Positions 54,704-62,810 of a stretch of DNA of 64,000 nucleotides are shown one piece after another. The stretch lies in NCBI RefSeq assembly GCF_000213575.1, contig NZ_GL892009.1, positions 124,001 through 188,000 of the forward strand. The letters are read 5' to 3'. The stretch is from Dysgonomonas mossii DSM 22836 (GTDB taxonomy: Bacteria; Bacteroidota; Bacteroidia; Bacteroidales; Dysgonomonadaceae). Each line of letters begins with the position of its first letter. Position 1 is the stretch's first letter. Made by a program: the position numbers and the translations under genes. The notes beneath the pieces were generated by a model. The model ran no database searches, had not been told where the DNA came from, and saw only the letters and a list, made by a program, of their open reading frames with translations.

Positions 54704-55461
54704 TCTTCAAAATCTTTAATAATCCAATCGTACCCTCTTTCTTCCAGTTCTAGAGCCAATTCAGCTCCTGCGCTTTTTACTATACGTCCTTTGTATAATA
54801 CGTGTACATAGTCAGGCTTAATATAGTCTAGCAAACGTTGATAGTGTGTGATAACCACAGTAGCATTATCCTTGCTTCTCAACTTGTTTACACCGGCTGC
54901 AACAATACGCAATGCATCGATATCAAGTCCCGAATCAGTCTCATCAAGTATTGCCAACTTGGGCTCCAACATAGCCATTTGGAAAATCTCGTTACGTTTT
55001 TTCTCTCCTCCCGAAAAACCTTCGTTCACCGAACGTCCAGCAAGGTCTTTATCAAGCTCAACCAATTGACGCTTTTCACGCATCATTTTCAAAAAATCTG
55101 AAGCTGAGATAGGCTCCTCTCGCCTATGCTTACGTATTTCGTTTAATGAAGCACGCATAAAGTTAGTCATACTTACTCCCGGTATTTCTACAGGATACTG
55201 AAAACTGAGGAATAATCCTTCGCGAGCTCTATCTTCGGGATCCATTTCCAAAAGATCATGTTCTCTGAAAGTTACTTCGCCTTCTGTTACCTCAAAATTG
55301 GGATTGCCTACCAAAACCGAAGCAAGAGTACTTTTTCCGGCACCATTAGGTCCCATTATTGCATGAATTTCTCCTTCATTTACAACAAGATCTAACCCCC
55401 TTAATATTTCTTTGCCTTCAACATTGGCATGTAAGTTCTTTATGTTTAATAAATTTGCCAT
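54700..55461 (-). CDS. sufC: SufC, ATPase of the SUF iron-sulfur assembly complex
   Basis: An ABC-type ATPase of 253 residues. Walker A is GPNGAGKST (about 37-45), the signature is GFSGGEKKRNEI, and Walker B is LAILDETDSGLDIDAL, the SufC-specific form. It opens MANLLNIKNLHANVEGKEI as in the family. Powers cluster assembly on SufBC2D. Directly upstream is a terminator and then exonuclease III; the usual sufB neighbour is not present. Confidence 0.95.
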   Translation of the reverse strand: MANLLNIKNLHANVEGKEILRGLDLVVNEGEIHAIMGPNGAGKSTLASVLVGNPNFEVTEGEVTFREHDLLEMDPEDRAREGLFLSFQYPVEIPGVSMTNFMRASLNEIRKHRREEPISASDFLKMMREKRQLVELDKDLAGRSVNEGFSGGEKKRNEIFQMAMLEPKLAILDETDSGLDIDALRIVAAGVNKLRSKDNATVVITHYQRLLDYIKPDYVHVLYKGRIVKSAGAELALELEERGYDWIIKDFEE

Positions 55462-55576
55462 TATTATTTATATGTTGTTAAAAATAAAAATCTTAGTTTA
55501 CAACTATCCATTTAACACTAAGATCTGATATATGTTCAAGCCTCAATGACTTTCGAATGCAAAAATAGTAAATAAA

Positions 55577-55608
55577 ACACAAAAATAGCCCGTTTTTAAC
55601 AGGCTATT
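55577..55608 (-). terminator. Terminator between xth and sufC
   Basis: On the minus strand AATAGCC (55608-55602) pairs with GGCTATT (55590-55584), followed by TTTGTGTTTT-type sequence. The 7-bp stem with 11-base loop ends transcription of the upstream exonuclease gene. Confidence 0.65.
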
Positions 55609-55704
55609 AGTTATTTATTAAATCTATAATACTTCTTTTTTAATAAATTAAACTATTTAACAAACTAACACGAGTCGTATTCTAAATGAGGATCGATTTT
55701 ATCC

Positions 55705-56469
55705 CTAGAAACTCATTTCTACTACAACAGGACAATGGTCAGAAAAGTATATTTCACTAAGAATTGCAGCATTATTAAGTCGAGGACGAGCTTCTTCTGT
55801 AATAATATGATAGTCTATACGCCACCCTAAATTTTTACCTCTGGCTCCTGCCCTATAACTCCACCAGCTATACTTCTCCGGACTTTGATCATACACACGA
55901 AAAGTATCAATAAGTCCTGTATCTATAAACTCATCAAACCACTGACGCTCTTCAGGCAAAAAGCCGGAGCTTTTGGTATGACGTTCAGGGTGATTTATAT
56001 CGATCGGTTTATGACAGATATTGTAATCTCCGCAGATAATGAGTTCGGGTCTTTCTTTACGTAGGTTGTTTATAAAATGTGTAAAATCAGCCAAGAATTT
56101 CATTTTTATATCCTGACGAATATCCCCCATTGTACCGGAGGGTATATAAACACAAATCACAGTGACATCACCATAATCGGCACGCAATACACGCCCTTCT
56201 CTATCATAGTCAGGAATGCCCATTCCAATTTTCACTAAATCTGGTGTCCGTTTGGTCAAGATACCAACTCCGCTATATCCTTTTTTTTCGGCAGGATGAA
56301 AATAGTAATTATACCCCAATGATTGAATAGTCAATACATCTATCTGATCTTCCATAGCCTTTATTTCCTGCAAGCATAAAATATCAGGAGACTCTTGTTC
56401 AAGCCATTGATAAAGACCTTTATTTACGGCGGCACGTATGCCGTTTACATTATATGATATTACTTTCAT
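55705..56469 (-). CDS. xth: Exodeoxyribonuclease III / AP endonuclease
   Basis: A 254-residue DNA repair nuclease that nicks abasic sites and trims 3' ends. Motifs: [22 protein letters not shown] (Glu36), [38 protein letters not shown], and [12 protein letters not shown] at the end. All metal and catalytic residues look intact. Length normal. The start ATG at 56469 begins [10 protein letters not shown]. The ABC gene upstream ends 14 bases away. Confidence 0.94.
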   Translation of the reverse strand: MKVISYNVNGIRAAVNKGLYQWLEQESPDILCLQEIKAMEDQIDVLTIQSLGYNYYFHPAEKKGYSGVGILTKRTPDLVKIGMGIPDYDREGRVLRADYGDVTVICVYIPSGTMGDIRQDIKMKFLADFTHFINNLRKERPELIICGDYNICHKPIDINHPERHTKSSGFLPEERQWFDEFIDTGLIDTFRVYDQSPEKYSWWSYRAGARGKNLGWRIDYHIITEEARPRLNNAAILSEIYFSDHCPVVVEMSF

Positions 56470-56483
56470 TTAATTAAAATGGA

Positions 56484-57257
56484 TTAAGTCAACTTGATAC
56501 CTTCGTTTTCGGCAGCTTTAACTTTCTTAAATAAGTCGGAGGCAAAAACAAAATCATTAAAATCTTCATTTGTAGAAGACATCACATCTTTGCTCGAACC
56601 TTGCCACTCGAGTTCGCCTTCCTTGATAAAATTGATTCGTTCGCCAATACCCATTACCGAGTTCATATCATGAGTGTTGATTACGGTTGTAATATCATAC
56701 TCCTTTGTAATATCATGTATCAAATCATCTATCACGAGAGATGTTTGAGGGTCAAGTCCGGAGTTTGGCTCATCGCAAAACAAATATTTTGGATTTAGGG
56801 CTATGGCTCGAGCTATGGCAGAACGCTTCATCATACCTCCACTAATCTCTGATGGATATAGATGACCCGCATCTCCAAGATTTACCCTTTCGAGGCAAAA
56901 TCTAGTCCGTTTCTCTTGCTCTATTTTGGTCATTGAGGAGAACATCATTAAGGGGAAATTGACATTTTCGAAAACGGTCATGGAGTCAAATAAGGCCGAT
57001 CCTTGAAAAATCATCCCCATCTCTTGACGCAAATCTTTCATCTCACCGAGGCTCATTTTTGTAAGATCACGTCCATCGTATAATATTTGCCCGCTTGAAG
57101 GACGCATCAAGCCTACGAGATTTTTAAGAAGAACTGTTTTACCCGAACCGCTTCGTCCAATAATAAGATTGGTTTTGCCTGCTTCGAAAAGAATATTTAT
57201 ATCCTTCAGAACTTCTCGTTCATCAAATGATTTATATAAGTTCTTTATTTCTATCAT
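56484..57257 (-). CDS. mlaF: MlaF-type ABC transporter ATP-binding protein
   Basis: The ATPase of a phospholipid/Mla-type transporter (257 residues). Walker A is GRSGSGKTVLLK (33-44), the signature is ISGGMMKRSAIARAIAL, and Walker B is YLFCDEPNSGLDPQTS, characteristic of MlaF. The start overlaps the permease stop by four bases, so it is translated together with mlaE. MCE-domain partner MlaD is not in the window. Role is maintenance of outer-membrane lipid asymmetry by family inference. Confidence 0.9.
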   Translation of the reverse strand: MIEIKNLYKSFDEREVLKDINILFEAGKTNLIIGRSGSGKTVLLKNLVGLMRPSSGQILYDGRDLTKMSLGEMKDLRQEMGMIFQGSALFDSMTVFENVNFPLMMFSSMTKIEQEKRTRFCLERVNLGDAGHLYPSEISGGMMKRSAIARAIALNPKYLFCDEPNSGLDPQTSLVIDDLIHDITKEYDITTVINTHDMNSVMGIGERINFIKEGELEWQGSSKDVMSSTNEDFNDFVFASDLFKKVKAAENEGIKLT

Positions 57258-58003
57258 GACATCATCAATTGAGTGATCAACAAGTCTGCAACAAGAATAA
57301 GAATACTACCCATAACCACCGAATCAGTACTAGCTTTGCCCACATCCAACGATCCCCCCCGTGCTGAATAGCCGTAGTAAGAAGCCACCGTAGACATAAT
57401 GAAAGCAAATACTATCGTTTTGACAATAGCATACCATACATAAAATTCTTTAAAGTAGAATTGAAGCCCATACTGAAAGGTATCAGCAGGCATCACTTGC
57501 CCTATTATACAGACTGCATATCCGCCTATTACACCAAAGAACATACTAAGAACGACAAGTACCGGGATGAAAGTCATCAAAGCGATTACTTTAGGCAAAA
57601 TGATATAATTGGCAGAATTTACGCCCATTATTTCCAATGCGTCTATTTGTTCTGTAACTTGCATCGTTCCTATTTCGGATGCGATGTTAGATCCAACCTT
57701 TCCTGCCAATATAAGACACATAATCGTCGATGAGAATTCGAGGATAAGGATCTCTCTGGATACATAACCAACCGTATAACGTGGCATAAATGGAGAGTCG
57801 ATATTCAACTTTATCTGAACCACAATAACAGCACCGATGAAAAAAGAGATTATTATCACAATCCAAATTGAGTTTACTCCTAATTTACTTATTTCGGCTA
57901 GATATTGGCGAAGAAAAACACTCCATTTCTGAGGTCTTGTGAAAACCTTTTGCATGAGGAGAGCATAGTGTCCAAGTTTATCTAAAAGAGAAATTATAAA
58001 CAT
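57254..58003 (-). CDS. mlaE: MlaE-family permease
   Basis: A 249-residue inner-membrane permease with five or six hydrophobic helices (VNSIWIVIIISFFIGAVIVV; TIMCLILAGKVGSNIASEIG; VIALMTFIPVLVVLSMFFGV; IVKTIVFAFIMSTVASYYGY). The signature GSNIASEIGTMQVTEQIDALEIMG and the ending YYGYSARGGSLDVGKASTDS are diagnostic of MlaE. Forms a transporter with MlaF. First gene of the leftward mlaEF pair. Confidence 0.92.
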   Translation of the reverse strand: MFIISLLDKLGHYALLMQKVFTRPQKWSVFLRQYLAEISKLGVNSIWIVIIISFFIGAVIVVQIKLNIDSPFMPRYTVGYVSREILILEFSSTIMCLILAGKVGSNIASEIGTMQVTEQIDALEIMGVNSANYIILPKVIALMTFIPVLVVLSMFFGVIGGYAVCIIGQVMPADTFQYGLQFYFKEFYVWYAIVKTIVFAFIMSTVASYYGYSARGGSLDVGKASTDSVVMGSILILVADLLITQLMMS

Positions 58004-58205
58004 ATTTGTTTTTTCAGAGATTTATAAACATGAACAAAGATACATTTTTTTGTATAATTCTCAGATTTCAATCGAATGGAATGTATTAAGAGAACATTTT
58101 TTGAAAAATTTTCACTTATCTTATGAGTTATAGAAAATCAATCCTATCAATAATAACACTGGCAAATTTGATTTATAGTGGATTATAAATCCTTACATTA
58201 TTGAT

Positions 58206-58226
58206 CTTCGGATTGCAAATCCGAAG
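58206..58226 (-). repeat. Palindromic repeat, copy B, after the 167-aa gene
   Basis: Reverse complement of copy A at 39855. In the direction of the gene it is again preceded by CGTCTC and lies 31 bases after the stop codon. Downstream similarity to copy C (AAG-ATTTATAATCCA-like sequence) extends for about 40 bases. Confidence 0.85.
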
Positions 58227-58257
58227 AGACGAAGAAAGCTCTTGGAAAATAATAGAT

Positions 58258-58761
58258 CTATTTTCTTTTCTCTAAGTATATGAAAGATTTAAAAGCTATC
58301 TTATATCCAATAAATACCCCCAATATTATAAGTAATATATAATTGAAGATTATATCATCTTTGTATAAGTCAAAAATAAAATATATAAAGAAGTATATAT
58401 AAAAACAATAGCTTACAATTATTTGAGAATATATACATATAAAGCTCACAAATCCATCAGACTGATAATATAGATTTTCCCCTGTTCTCTTTTTAGAAAC
58501 TAGAAATCCAATTAATTCAAAAACAGAAATAACAATTAGCAATATCCATAATCCAGTTAAAGTATACATTATGATAGGAAGACAAGAAGATTCAATCAAT
58601 TCATAAAAAAACAGACAATATATCGTTGTTAAGATACACATTGATATAAGAAATTTCTCTCTTAGCTTGGTTATATTTTTCATAAAAATAGAAATTATAT
58701 TTTCTTCTCTTGCTCTACTTTTTTCAATATAAGCATCATATGAGTCTTTACTTAGGAGCAT
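58258..58761 (-). CDS. Unknown four-helix membrane protein, possible orphan immunity protein
   Basis: A 167-residue very AT-rich protein with about four membrane segments (FLISMCILTTIYCLFFYELI; IIMYTLTGLWILLIVISVFE; VSFICIYSQIIVSYCFYIYF; IIFNYILLIILGVFIGYKIA). No family recognised. It is flanked by two copies of the palindrome that also follows the RHS immunity gene, and its ATG lies right at the end of one repeat unit. This placement, in a locus with no RHS toxin, suggests an orphan immunity or cassette gene. Confidence 0.55.
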   Translation of the reverse strand: MLLSKDSYDAYIEKSRAREENIISIFMKNITKLREKFLISMCILTTIYCLFFYELIESSCLPIIMYTLTGLWILLIVISVFELIGFLVSKKRTGENLYYQSDGFVSFICIYSQIIVSYCFYIYFFIYFIFDLYKDDIIFNYILLIILGVFIGYKIAFKSFIYLEKRK

Positions 58762-58812
58762 TATATTGGCAGGATAGTTTAAAATGGACTATAGATACTT
58801 GCCCTGTTCATT

Positions 58813-58832
58813 TTCGGATTGCAAATCCGAAG
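58813..58832 (-). repeat. Palindromic repeat, copy C, after the 109-aa lipoprotein gene
   Basis: Matches copy A except for its last base, with CGTCC just before it in the gene direction, 31 bases after the stop codon of the 109-aa lipoprotein gene. Then, about 40 bases on, CCTGCCAATATAAT matches CCTGTCAATATCAT of the 39-kb copy. Confidence 0.83.
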
Positions 58833-58863
58833 GGACGAGGTAATATGAGAATAAAGATATTTC

Positions 58864-59193
58864 TTAATTTGGAATATATAAAGGAAATTCTCTTCGTCCT
58901 CCGTTTTTTTTCTTTATTTCGATACTACGTTTACCATATTTTTTGACAATAAAATCACCCACATTTAAAAAGTTCCATGATTCAGGATAAAAATCTACTG
59001 TTATATTTAATGTGTCGTTATTAATCGTATAGACTTTAACCACCTTCGCTGCATGATTCGAGTTATCAATATATTTATCTATTATTTGTCCCTCATAACT
59101 TGAATTTATAACATCTATAGCATATTCTTTTCTACTACTAATATTACAAGACAAAAATAAACACATCATAAATAAATAAGATATAGATTTCAT
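58864..59193 (-). CDS. Small lipoprotein, possible orphan immunity protein
   Basis: A 109-residue lipoprotein with signal MKSISYLFMMCLFLSC and lipid-accepting cysteine at about 16. The mature part is beta-rich (VVKVYTINNDTLNITVDFYP, VGDFIVKKYGKRSIEIKKK). No family recognised. Same size class and AT richness as the lipoprotein after the RHS toxin at 39.4 kb, and followed by the same palindrome. No full toxin gene lies upstream; a repeat element is there instead. Confidence 0.55.
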   Translation of the reverse strand: MKSISYLFMMCLFLSCNISSRKEYAIDVINSSYEGQIIDKYIDNSNHAAKVVKVYTINNDTLNITVDFYPESWNFLNVGDFIVKKYGKRSIEIKKKNGGRREFPLYIPN

Positions 59194-59472
59194 ATATGTA
59201 TTTAATCTTTTAAGTAAATATGAATTTAGTTTTTGATTCTAAAGAATTTCCAGAAAAAGCAGATAAATTATGAATCAGCTCAATAGAATATATTCTACTG
59301 CGAACCAACATGGATTTTCCCATTAAAACAATACATATCTTTGGCATAATTTCTACCAATACTGATATACCAATATGATGAAGACATTACTTGATCTGAT
59401 CTTTTGCACTCGGGCTGGCTATCTCTATAGCCAAGCACAAACTTAACTAAAAAGTCACAACCAAAGGTCACA

Positions 59473-59586
59473 GGAGCGAAGCGTATGTAAAAGTAACAAC
59501 TTTTTGTATGTATTTTTTTGTCACCTTTTTCTTTTCTTAATGTTATAAATATAGATAAATAATCTAGCAAATGATAATTCTGGCAA
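59473..59586 (-). repeat. Repeat element, copy 2
   Basis: Read on the minus strand this is clearly similar to 39893-40009: CTTGCCAGAATTATCATTTGC at the start, ATTATTTATCTATAT in the middle and CTTTTACATACGCTTC near the end. A short open frame across it is not a credible gene. It also carries one copy of TTGTCACCTTTT (59518-59529, plus strand), also found upstream of the fusion gene near 20.3 kb. Confidence 0.7.
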
Positions 59587-59723
59587 GGTTAACTTTTTTC
59601 AAATGAATACAAATCTCTTAAACTATATCAATATTATTTCTATATATTTAATAAATACGAAACTACTCTGCCGCTCAAATATAACGTCAAAACATTTATA
59701 AAATAGAATTTGAAATAAATGCA

Positions 59724-59731
59724 TATCTTTG
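59724..59731 (+). promoter_or_regulatory. Promoter -7 element of the truncated haemoglobin gene
   Basis: TATCTTTG fits TAnnTTTG, 36 bases before the ATG. A TTTG occurs at 59709-59712 but is too close to serve as the -33 element. Confidence 0.45.
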
Positions 59732-59767
59732 ATGGGAACATTTTGTTTTTATTAAAGAGAAATAGAT

Positions 59768-60154
59768 ATGACACCAACTAAAGATATTGAAGATATTAAA
59801 GACATAAAAAAAATGGTTGATATTTTTTATGGCAAGGTCAGAAGAGATAATTTAATTGGTCCGATCTTCAATGACAAAATACAAAATCATTGGCCGGAAC
59901 ATCTTGCTAAATTATACTCCTTCTGGCAAGGAATACTATTAGGAGAAAAGACATATAGCGGATTCCCATTCCCACCACACGCACAATTACCTATAAGTAA
60001 AGAACATTTTGACCGATGGCTAGCCCTTTTCACTGAGACCGTGGACAGTCTTTTCATTGGGCCAATTGCCGATGAGGCCAAAAACCGTGCATATAAGATA
60101 GCTGATATATTCCAAGATAAATTAGCGTATATACGCAACAAGGCAAATAAATAA
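59768..60154 (+). CDS. Group III truncated haemoglobin
   Basis: A 128-residue single-domain globin. Diagnostic features: IKKMVDIFYGKVRRDNLIGP near 13-32, HWPEHLAKLYSFWQGILLG near 41-59, FPFPPHAQLPISKEHFDRWL with proximal His80, and the Phe/Trp set of group III proteins. The missing Gly-Gly pairs of groups I and II support group III. Likely binds oxygen or nitric oxide; role in an anaerobe may be NO or O2 detoxification. Own promoter; not in an obvious operon. Confidence 0.9.
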   Translation: MTPTKDIEDIKDIKKMVDIFYGKVRRDNLIGPIFNDKIQNHWPEHLAKLYSFWQGILLGEKTYSGFPFPPHAQLPISKEHFDRWLALFTETVDSLFIGPIADEAKNRAYKIADIFQDKLAYIRNKANK

Positions 60155-60164
60155 CATGCAAATA

Positions 60165-60191
60165 TTGTATAGAAAATAATCTCTATATTTG
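60165..60191 (+). promoter_or_regulatory. Promoter of the 57-aa gene
   Basis: TTG (60165-60167) and TATATTTG (60184-60191) with 16 bases between; the -7 element is exact and lies 28 bases before the ATG at 60220. Confidence 0.55.
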
Positions 60192-60219
60192 CATTTTATA
60201 AATTAAATAGAAAATAATT

Positions 60220-60393
60220 ATGATGAAACCACGTCTGGGCATGACTGCCCGAACAGGTGATAAATGTCCGAAGAGTGGTGTATGGAGAGCTATGGGAATA
60301 GCGGAATCTGTTACAATGTCTATATCTCGAGGAAATAGAATGCCTATGCATGAGAACAGAAATATAAATTGGAAACTAATTATAATGTTTTAA
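60220..60393 (+). CDS. YjzC-like small protein (57 aa)
   Basis: A short gene starting MMKPRLGMTARTGDKCPKSG, continuing VWRA...SVTMSISRGNRMPM and ending INWKLIIMF. The pattern TG-x-x-CP-x-SG-x-W ... S-x-G-x-x-MP ... W-x-L resembles YjzC family proteins known as short, uncharacterised, soluble proteins. It has a good upstream promoter, an ATG-ATG start and no overlap with other genes, so I believe it is real. Function unknown. Confidence 0.65.
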   Translation: MMKPRLGMTARTGDKCPKSGVWRAMGIAESVTMSISRGNRMPMHENRNINWKLIIMF

Positions 60394-60816
60394 GTCATTT
60401 GTAATAGCTAAGACTTAATCTGAAAGTTGTAGGTTTTCTATAACTGTCAGATTAAATCGTGACTATTTCATTTTATCATTTAATCCTATCAATTAACAAT
60501 ATTGAATGTTATTTTTTCTTTCCAGTTGATAAACCTCCTATCTAAAAAGAGAATAATACAAACAGGTAAACCTTCATCATAAAGTTTACCTGTTTGTAGG
60601 GTATTAGCTTAAGTTTTTTGATAGAAAATTATTAAATTATTCGCTGTTGCTAATCTCAAATTCAGCCTCAATATCTATATTTAATTGGACGAAAGCATAC
60701 AGACTGGATATGTATTATAAAAAACTGATAGTAGCAATATGCCATGTCCTTTTGCATGTTGCTACTATTCACTTGTATACTTAAATAACTTATTTGGTTA
60801 TCCTCATATATTATTG
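60394..60816. other. Intergenic region with one strong hairpin
   Basis: Contains the inverted repeat listed at 60558-60597 but no credible gene. The frame at 60739-60927 overlaps the flavoprotein gene on the other strand and is a shadow. Confidence 0.5.
60558..60597. repeat. 14-bp perfect hairpin
   Basis: ACAAACAGGTAAAC (60558-60571) and GTTTACCTGTTTGT (60584-60597) pair perfectly around a 12-base loop. No T-run follows on either strand, so it is not a typical terminator, though it lies between convergent genes. Confidence 0.65.
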
Positions 60817-61512
60817 CTATTTCCAAAATCCATTTGCATATATTTGGGCTCTCACTTTGGGTTTAGATTTCAATATGTTTCTCACTTCTCTTACCATCGA
60901 AGAATTTCCTGTAATGTAAATGGATGAGTAAGTTGTCAAATCTTTAGATTCACACCACTGAATCAATATTTTTATTTTATCTTCTAAAACACCAAACAAA
61001 AATTCAAATTCTGGATTTTGTTCTTTCAAAGATGACGGTATCTGGGAGTTTTCTTCAAAAAATGTAACTGTATCCAATGGATAGGTTGTCTTATCGATAA
61101 GTTGTTTTAGAGCTAAAGAATTTCCCAATGCACTTGCATCGGCGATACACAATACTCTTCCTGTTTGGGATGGTGTTGGAGTTGAGTGTGCCGCACTAAA
61201 AATCAAATTGTCACCTATTTTTAGGTCTCTTATATATTTGCTGCCAACACCTTCATGTCCGGCATCAATATACAATGTACAGATTTGCGTTTTATCATCC
61301 CAATGAGCAGGAGTATAGTCTCTGTATTTCAATTCTCCAACTTTGCATTTTAAACGTTGTACGCATTTCCATTTATTCATATCAATCATTGGAAGATGCA
61401 CATCTATTTCATATATGCCTTTCGAGTTCCAAGCTCTGACGTCAATAATTTCAGCAGATGAAGTCATTTTATCTATCAGATTTCCAACAAACCCTTTTAA
61501 TATATTTGCCAT
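60817..61512 (-). CDS. Siderophore-interacting (SIP) type flavoprotein
   Basis: A 231-residue FAD-binding oxidoreductase-like protein of the siderophore-interacting family. The flavin motif is YRDYTPAHWDD near 63-73 and the NAD(P)H side is RVLCIADASALGNSLALKQL near 119-138. It ends YANGFWK like the family. Its likely role is to reduce ferric siderophores in the cytoplasm. The AraC regulator gene ends 82 bases upstream on the same strand, and a -7 element lies between them. Confidence 0.83.
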   Translation of the reverse strand: MANILKGFVGNLIDKMTSSAEIIDVRAWNSKGIYEIDVHLPMIDMNKWKCVQRLKCKVGELKYRDYTPAHWDDKTQICTLYIDAGHEGVGSKYIRDLKIGDNLIFSAAHSTPTPSQTGRVLCIADASALGNSLALKQLIDKTTYPLDTVTFFEENSQIPSSLKEQNPEFEFLFGVLEDKIKILIQWCESKDLTTYSSIYITGNSSMVREVRNILKSKPKVRAQIYANGFWK

Positions 61513-61538
61513 TTTTATTTTATTATAAAGTGAGTGGG

Positions 61539-61546
61539 CAAAAGTA
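61539..61546 (-). promoter_or_regulatory. Promoter -7 element of the SIP gene
   Basis: The minus strand reads TACTTTTG, an exact TAnnTTTG match, 26 bases before the ATG of the SIP gene. A promoter here means the gene need not be cotranscribed with the AraC gene, and is a likely target of that regulator. Confidence 0.5.
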
Positions 61547-61594
61547 TAGGGATAGCAATAAATATAAAATAGAGAGAAGCGAGTAATGATTGGA

Positions 61595-62476
61595 CTATTT
61601 GCGGTATTTTTTTCTGAATTTTAGAGGTGATTCTCCATTTGCATTGGAAAATAGGCGGGAAAAGTAAGTATGGTCGTCGTATCCCAAAGCAAACGCAATT
61701 TCTTTTGCATTCATATCACTGTAATAGAGTAATCTTTTAGCTTCTAGCATATTTTCTTCTAAGATCCAATGACTGACCGAAAATCCTGAGATTTTCTTTA
61801 CAACTTCGTTAAGATAAGAAGTGGATATGTGTAATGCTTCTGCATATTGTGATGGACTTTTCATTGCTTTAAAGTTTTCAGATAATAGTTTTCGGAATTC
61901 TGATGTTATAAGAAATTGTCTAGAGTTGGTGTTTAATGTAGCCTCTTGTCGTTCTTGATATATTTTAGAGAACATTCCGATGAAAGCATCAAGCAGAGAA
62001 ATAATTACTCTATTATCTATTGCCGAGTTATCTGATCTTGATAACTCTTTTTGAATTATAGACAAGCATTGTGTGATATTATAGAATTCCTCTTCTTGTA
62101 TTTTGACACTTCTATGATTTAATAGATTATCTGTTAGCACCTTTCTATACAGATCATCTATAAGGTTAGGCTCTACTGCAATACCCCAACCGGATAGACC
62201 TTTAAGTTCAGGGAGATTTGGAAGATTTGATTGTACTTGTCCCGGAAAAATATAAAATATAGATCTATCCTTTATTTGAAAGTCCTTAAAATCAATTTTA
62301 ATATTTGCATTACATTTATCCATTACCATAAACATATAGTAATCATCTCGATGCATCTCCATATTAGCAATATCTATATTTGACCAACTATCGTAATTAT
62401 CTTCTAAATTTATCAGTATAAAACCAATGTCGGTAAAATTTCCCAGTTTATGTACGGGTATGTTTTTTTTTGCCAT
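61595..62476 (-). CDS. AraC-family transcriptional regulator
   Basis: A 293-residue regulator. The N-terminal sensing part (about 1-180) contains YFMFM-type strands and RSIFYIFPGQVQSNLPNLPE, a cupin-like pattern. The C-terminal double helix-turn-helix (about 195-293) has PSQYAEALHISTSYLNEVVK, GFSVSHWILEENMLEAKRLL, and AKEIAFALGYDDHTYFSRLF, with the standard closing FRKKYRK. Likely regulates the adjacent SIP flavoprotein gene. Confidence 0.9.
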   Translation of the reverse strand: MAKKNIPVHKLGNFTDIGFILINLEDNYDSWSNIDIANMEMHRDDYYMFMVMDKCNANIKIDFKDFQIKDRSIFYIFPGQVQSNLPNLPELKGLSGWGIAVEPNLIDDLYRKVLTDNLLNHRSVKIQEEEFYNITQCLSIIQKELSRSDNSAIDNRVIISLLDAFIGMFSKIYQERQEATLNTNSRQFLITSEFRKLLSENFKAMKSPSQYAEALHISTSYLNEVVKKISGFSVSHWILEENMLEAKRLLYYSDMNAKEIAFALGYDDHTYFSRLFSNANGESPLKFRKKYRK

Positions 62477-62810
62477 TATTCCAAAAGATTAAATCTTGCT
62501 TTTTTCTCAAAAATAGATATATCTTCTGAAAGAACTGCTTATTCTTCCATAAAATAGCTTTTTCAAGGCTTAAATACGGATATGTAAATGAGAAAAAAGC
62601 GCAGCTGATTGTATTCCGGCATTGATAGCTATGAGTGTAATATACTGCAATATGTGGGGATCGGAGAACTCAGAATCACTATTGATATAATTCCAAAGCG
62701 ACTAAAGCGCAATATATAATCTTAAAATGAATAAAATATACCAACATTTTTGCTCCGTCTTTGTTTTATTTTCTATTTTCTAATATCATGTTGCCTCACA
62801 AAGATAGAAT
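62477..62810. other. Intergenic region, no gene seen
   Basis: 334 bases between the AraC and ZIP genes on the same strand. No open frame of note; no clear terminator or repeat. Confidence 0.5.

Noticed and set aside
59295-59570. A 91-aa reading frame on the minus strand, and its counterpart at 39863-40075
   Set aside because: Both run through the same repeat element; the similar protein text comes from the DNA repeat and neither has a credible start or composition.
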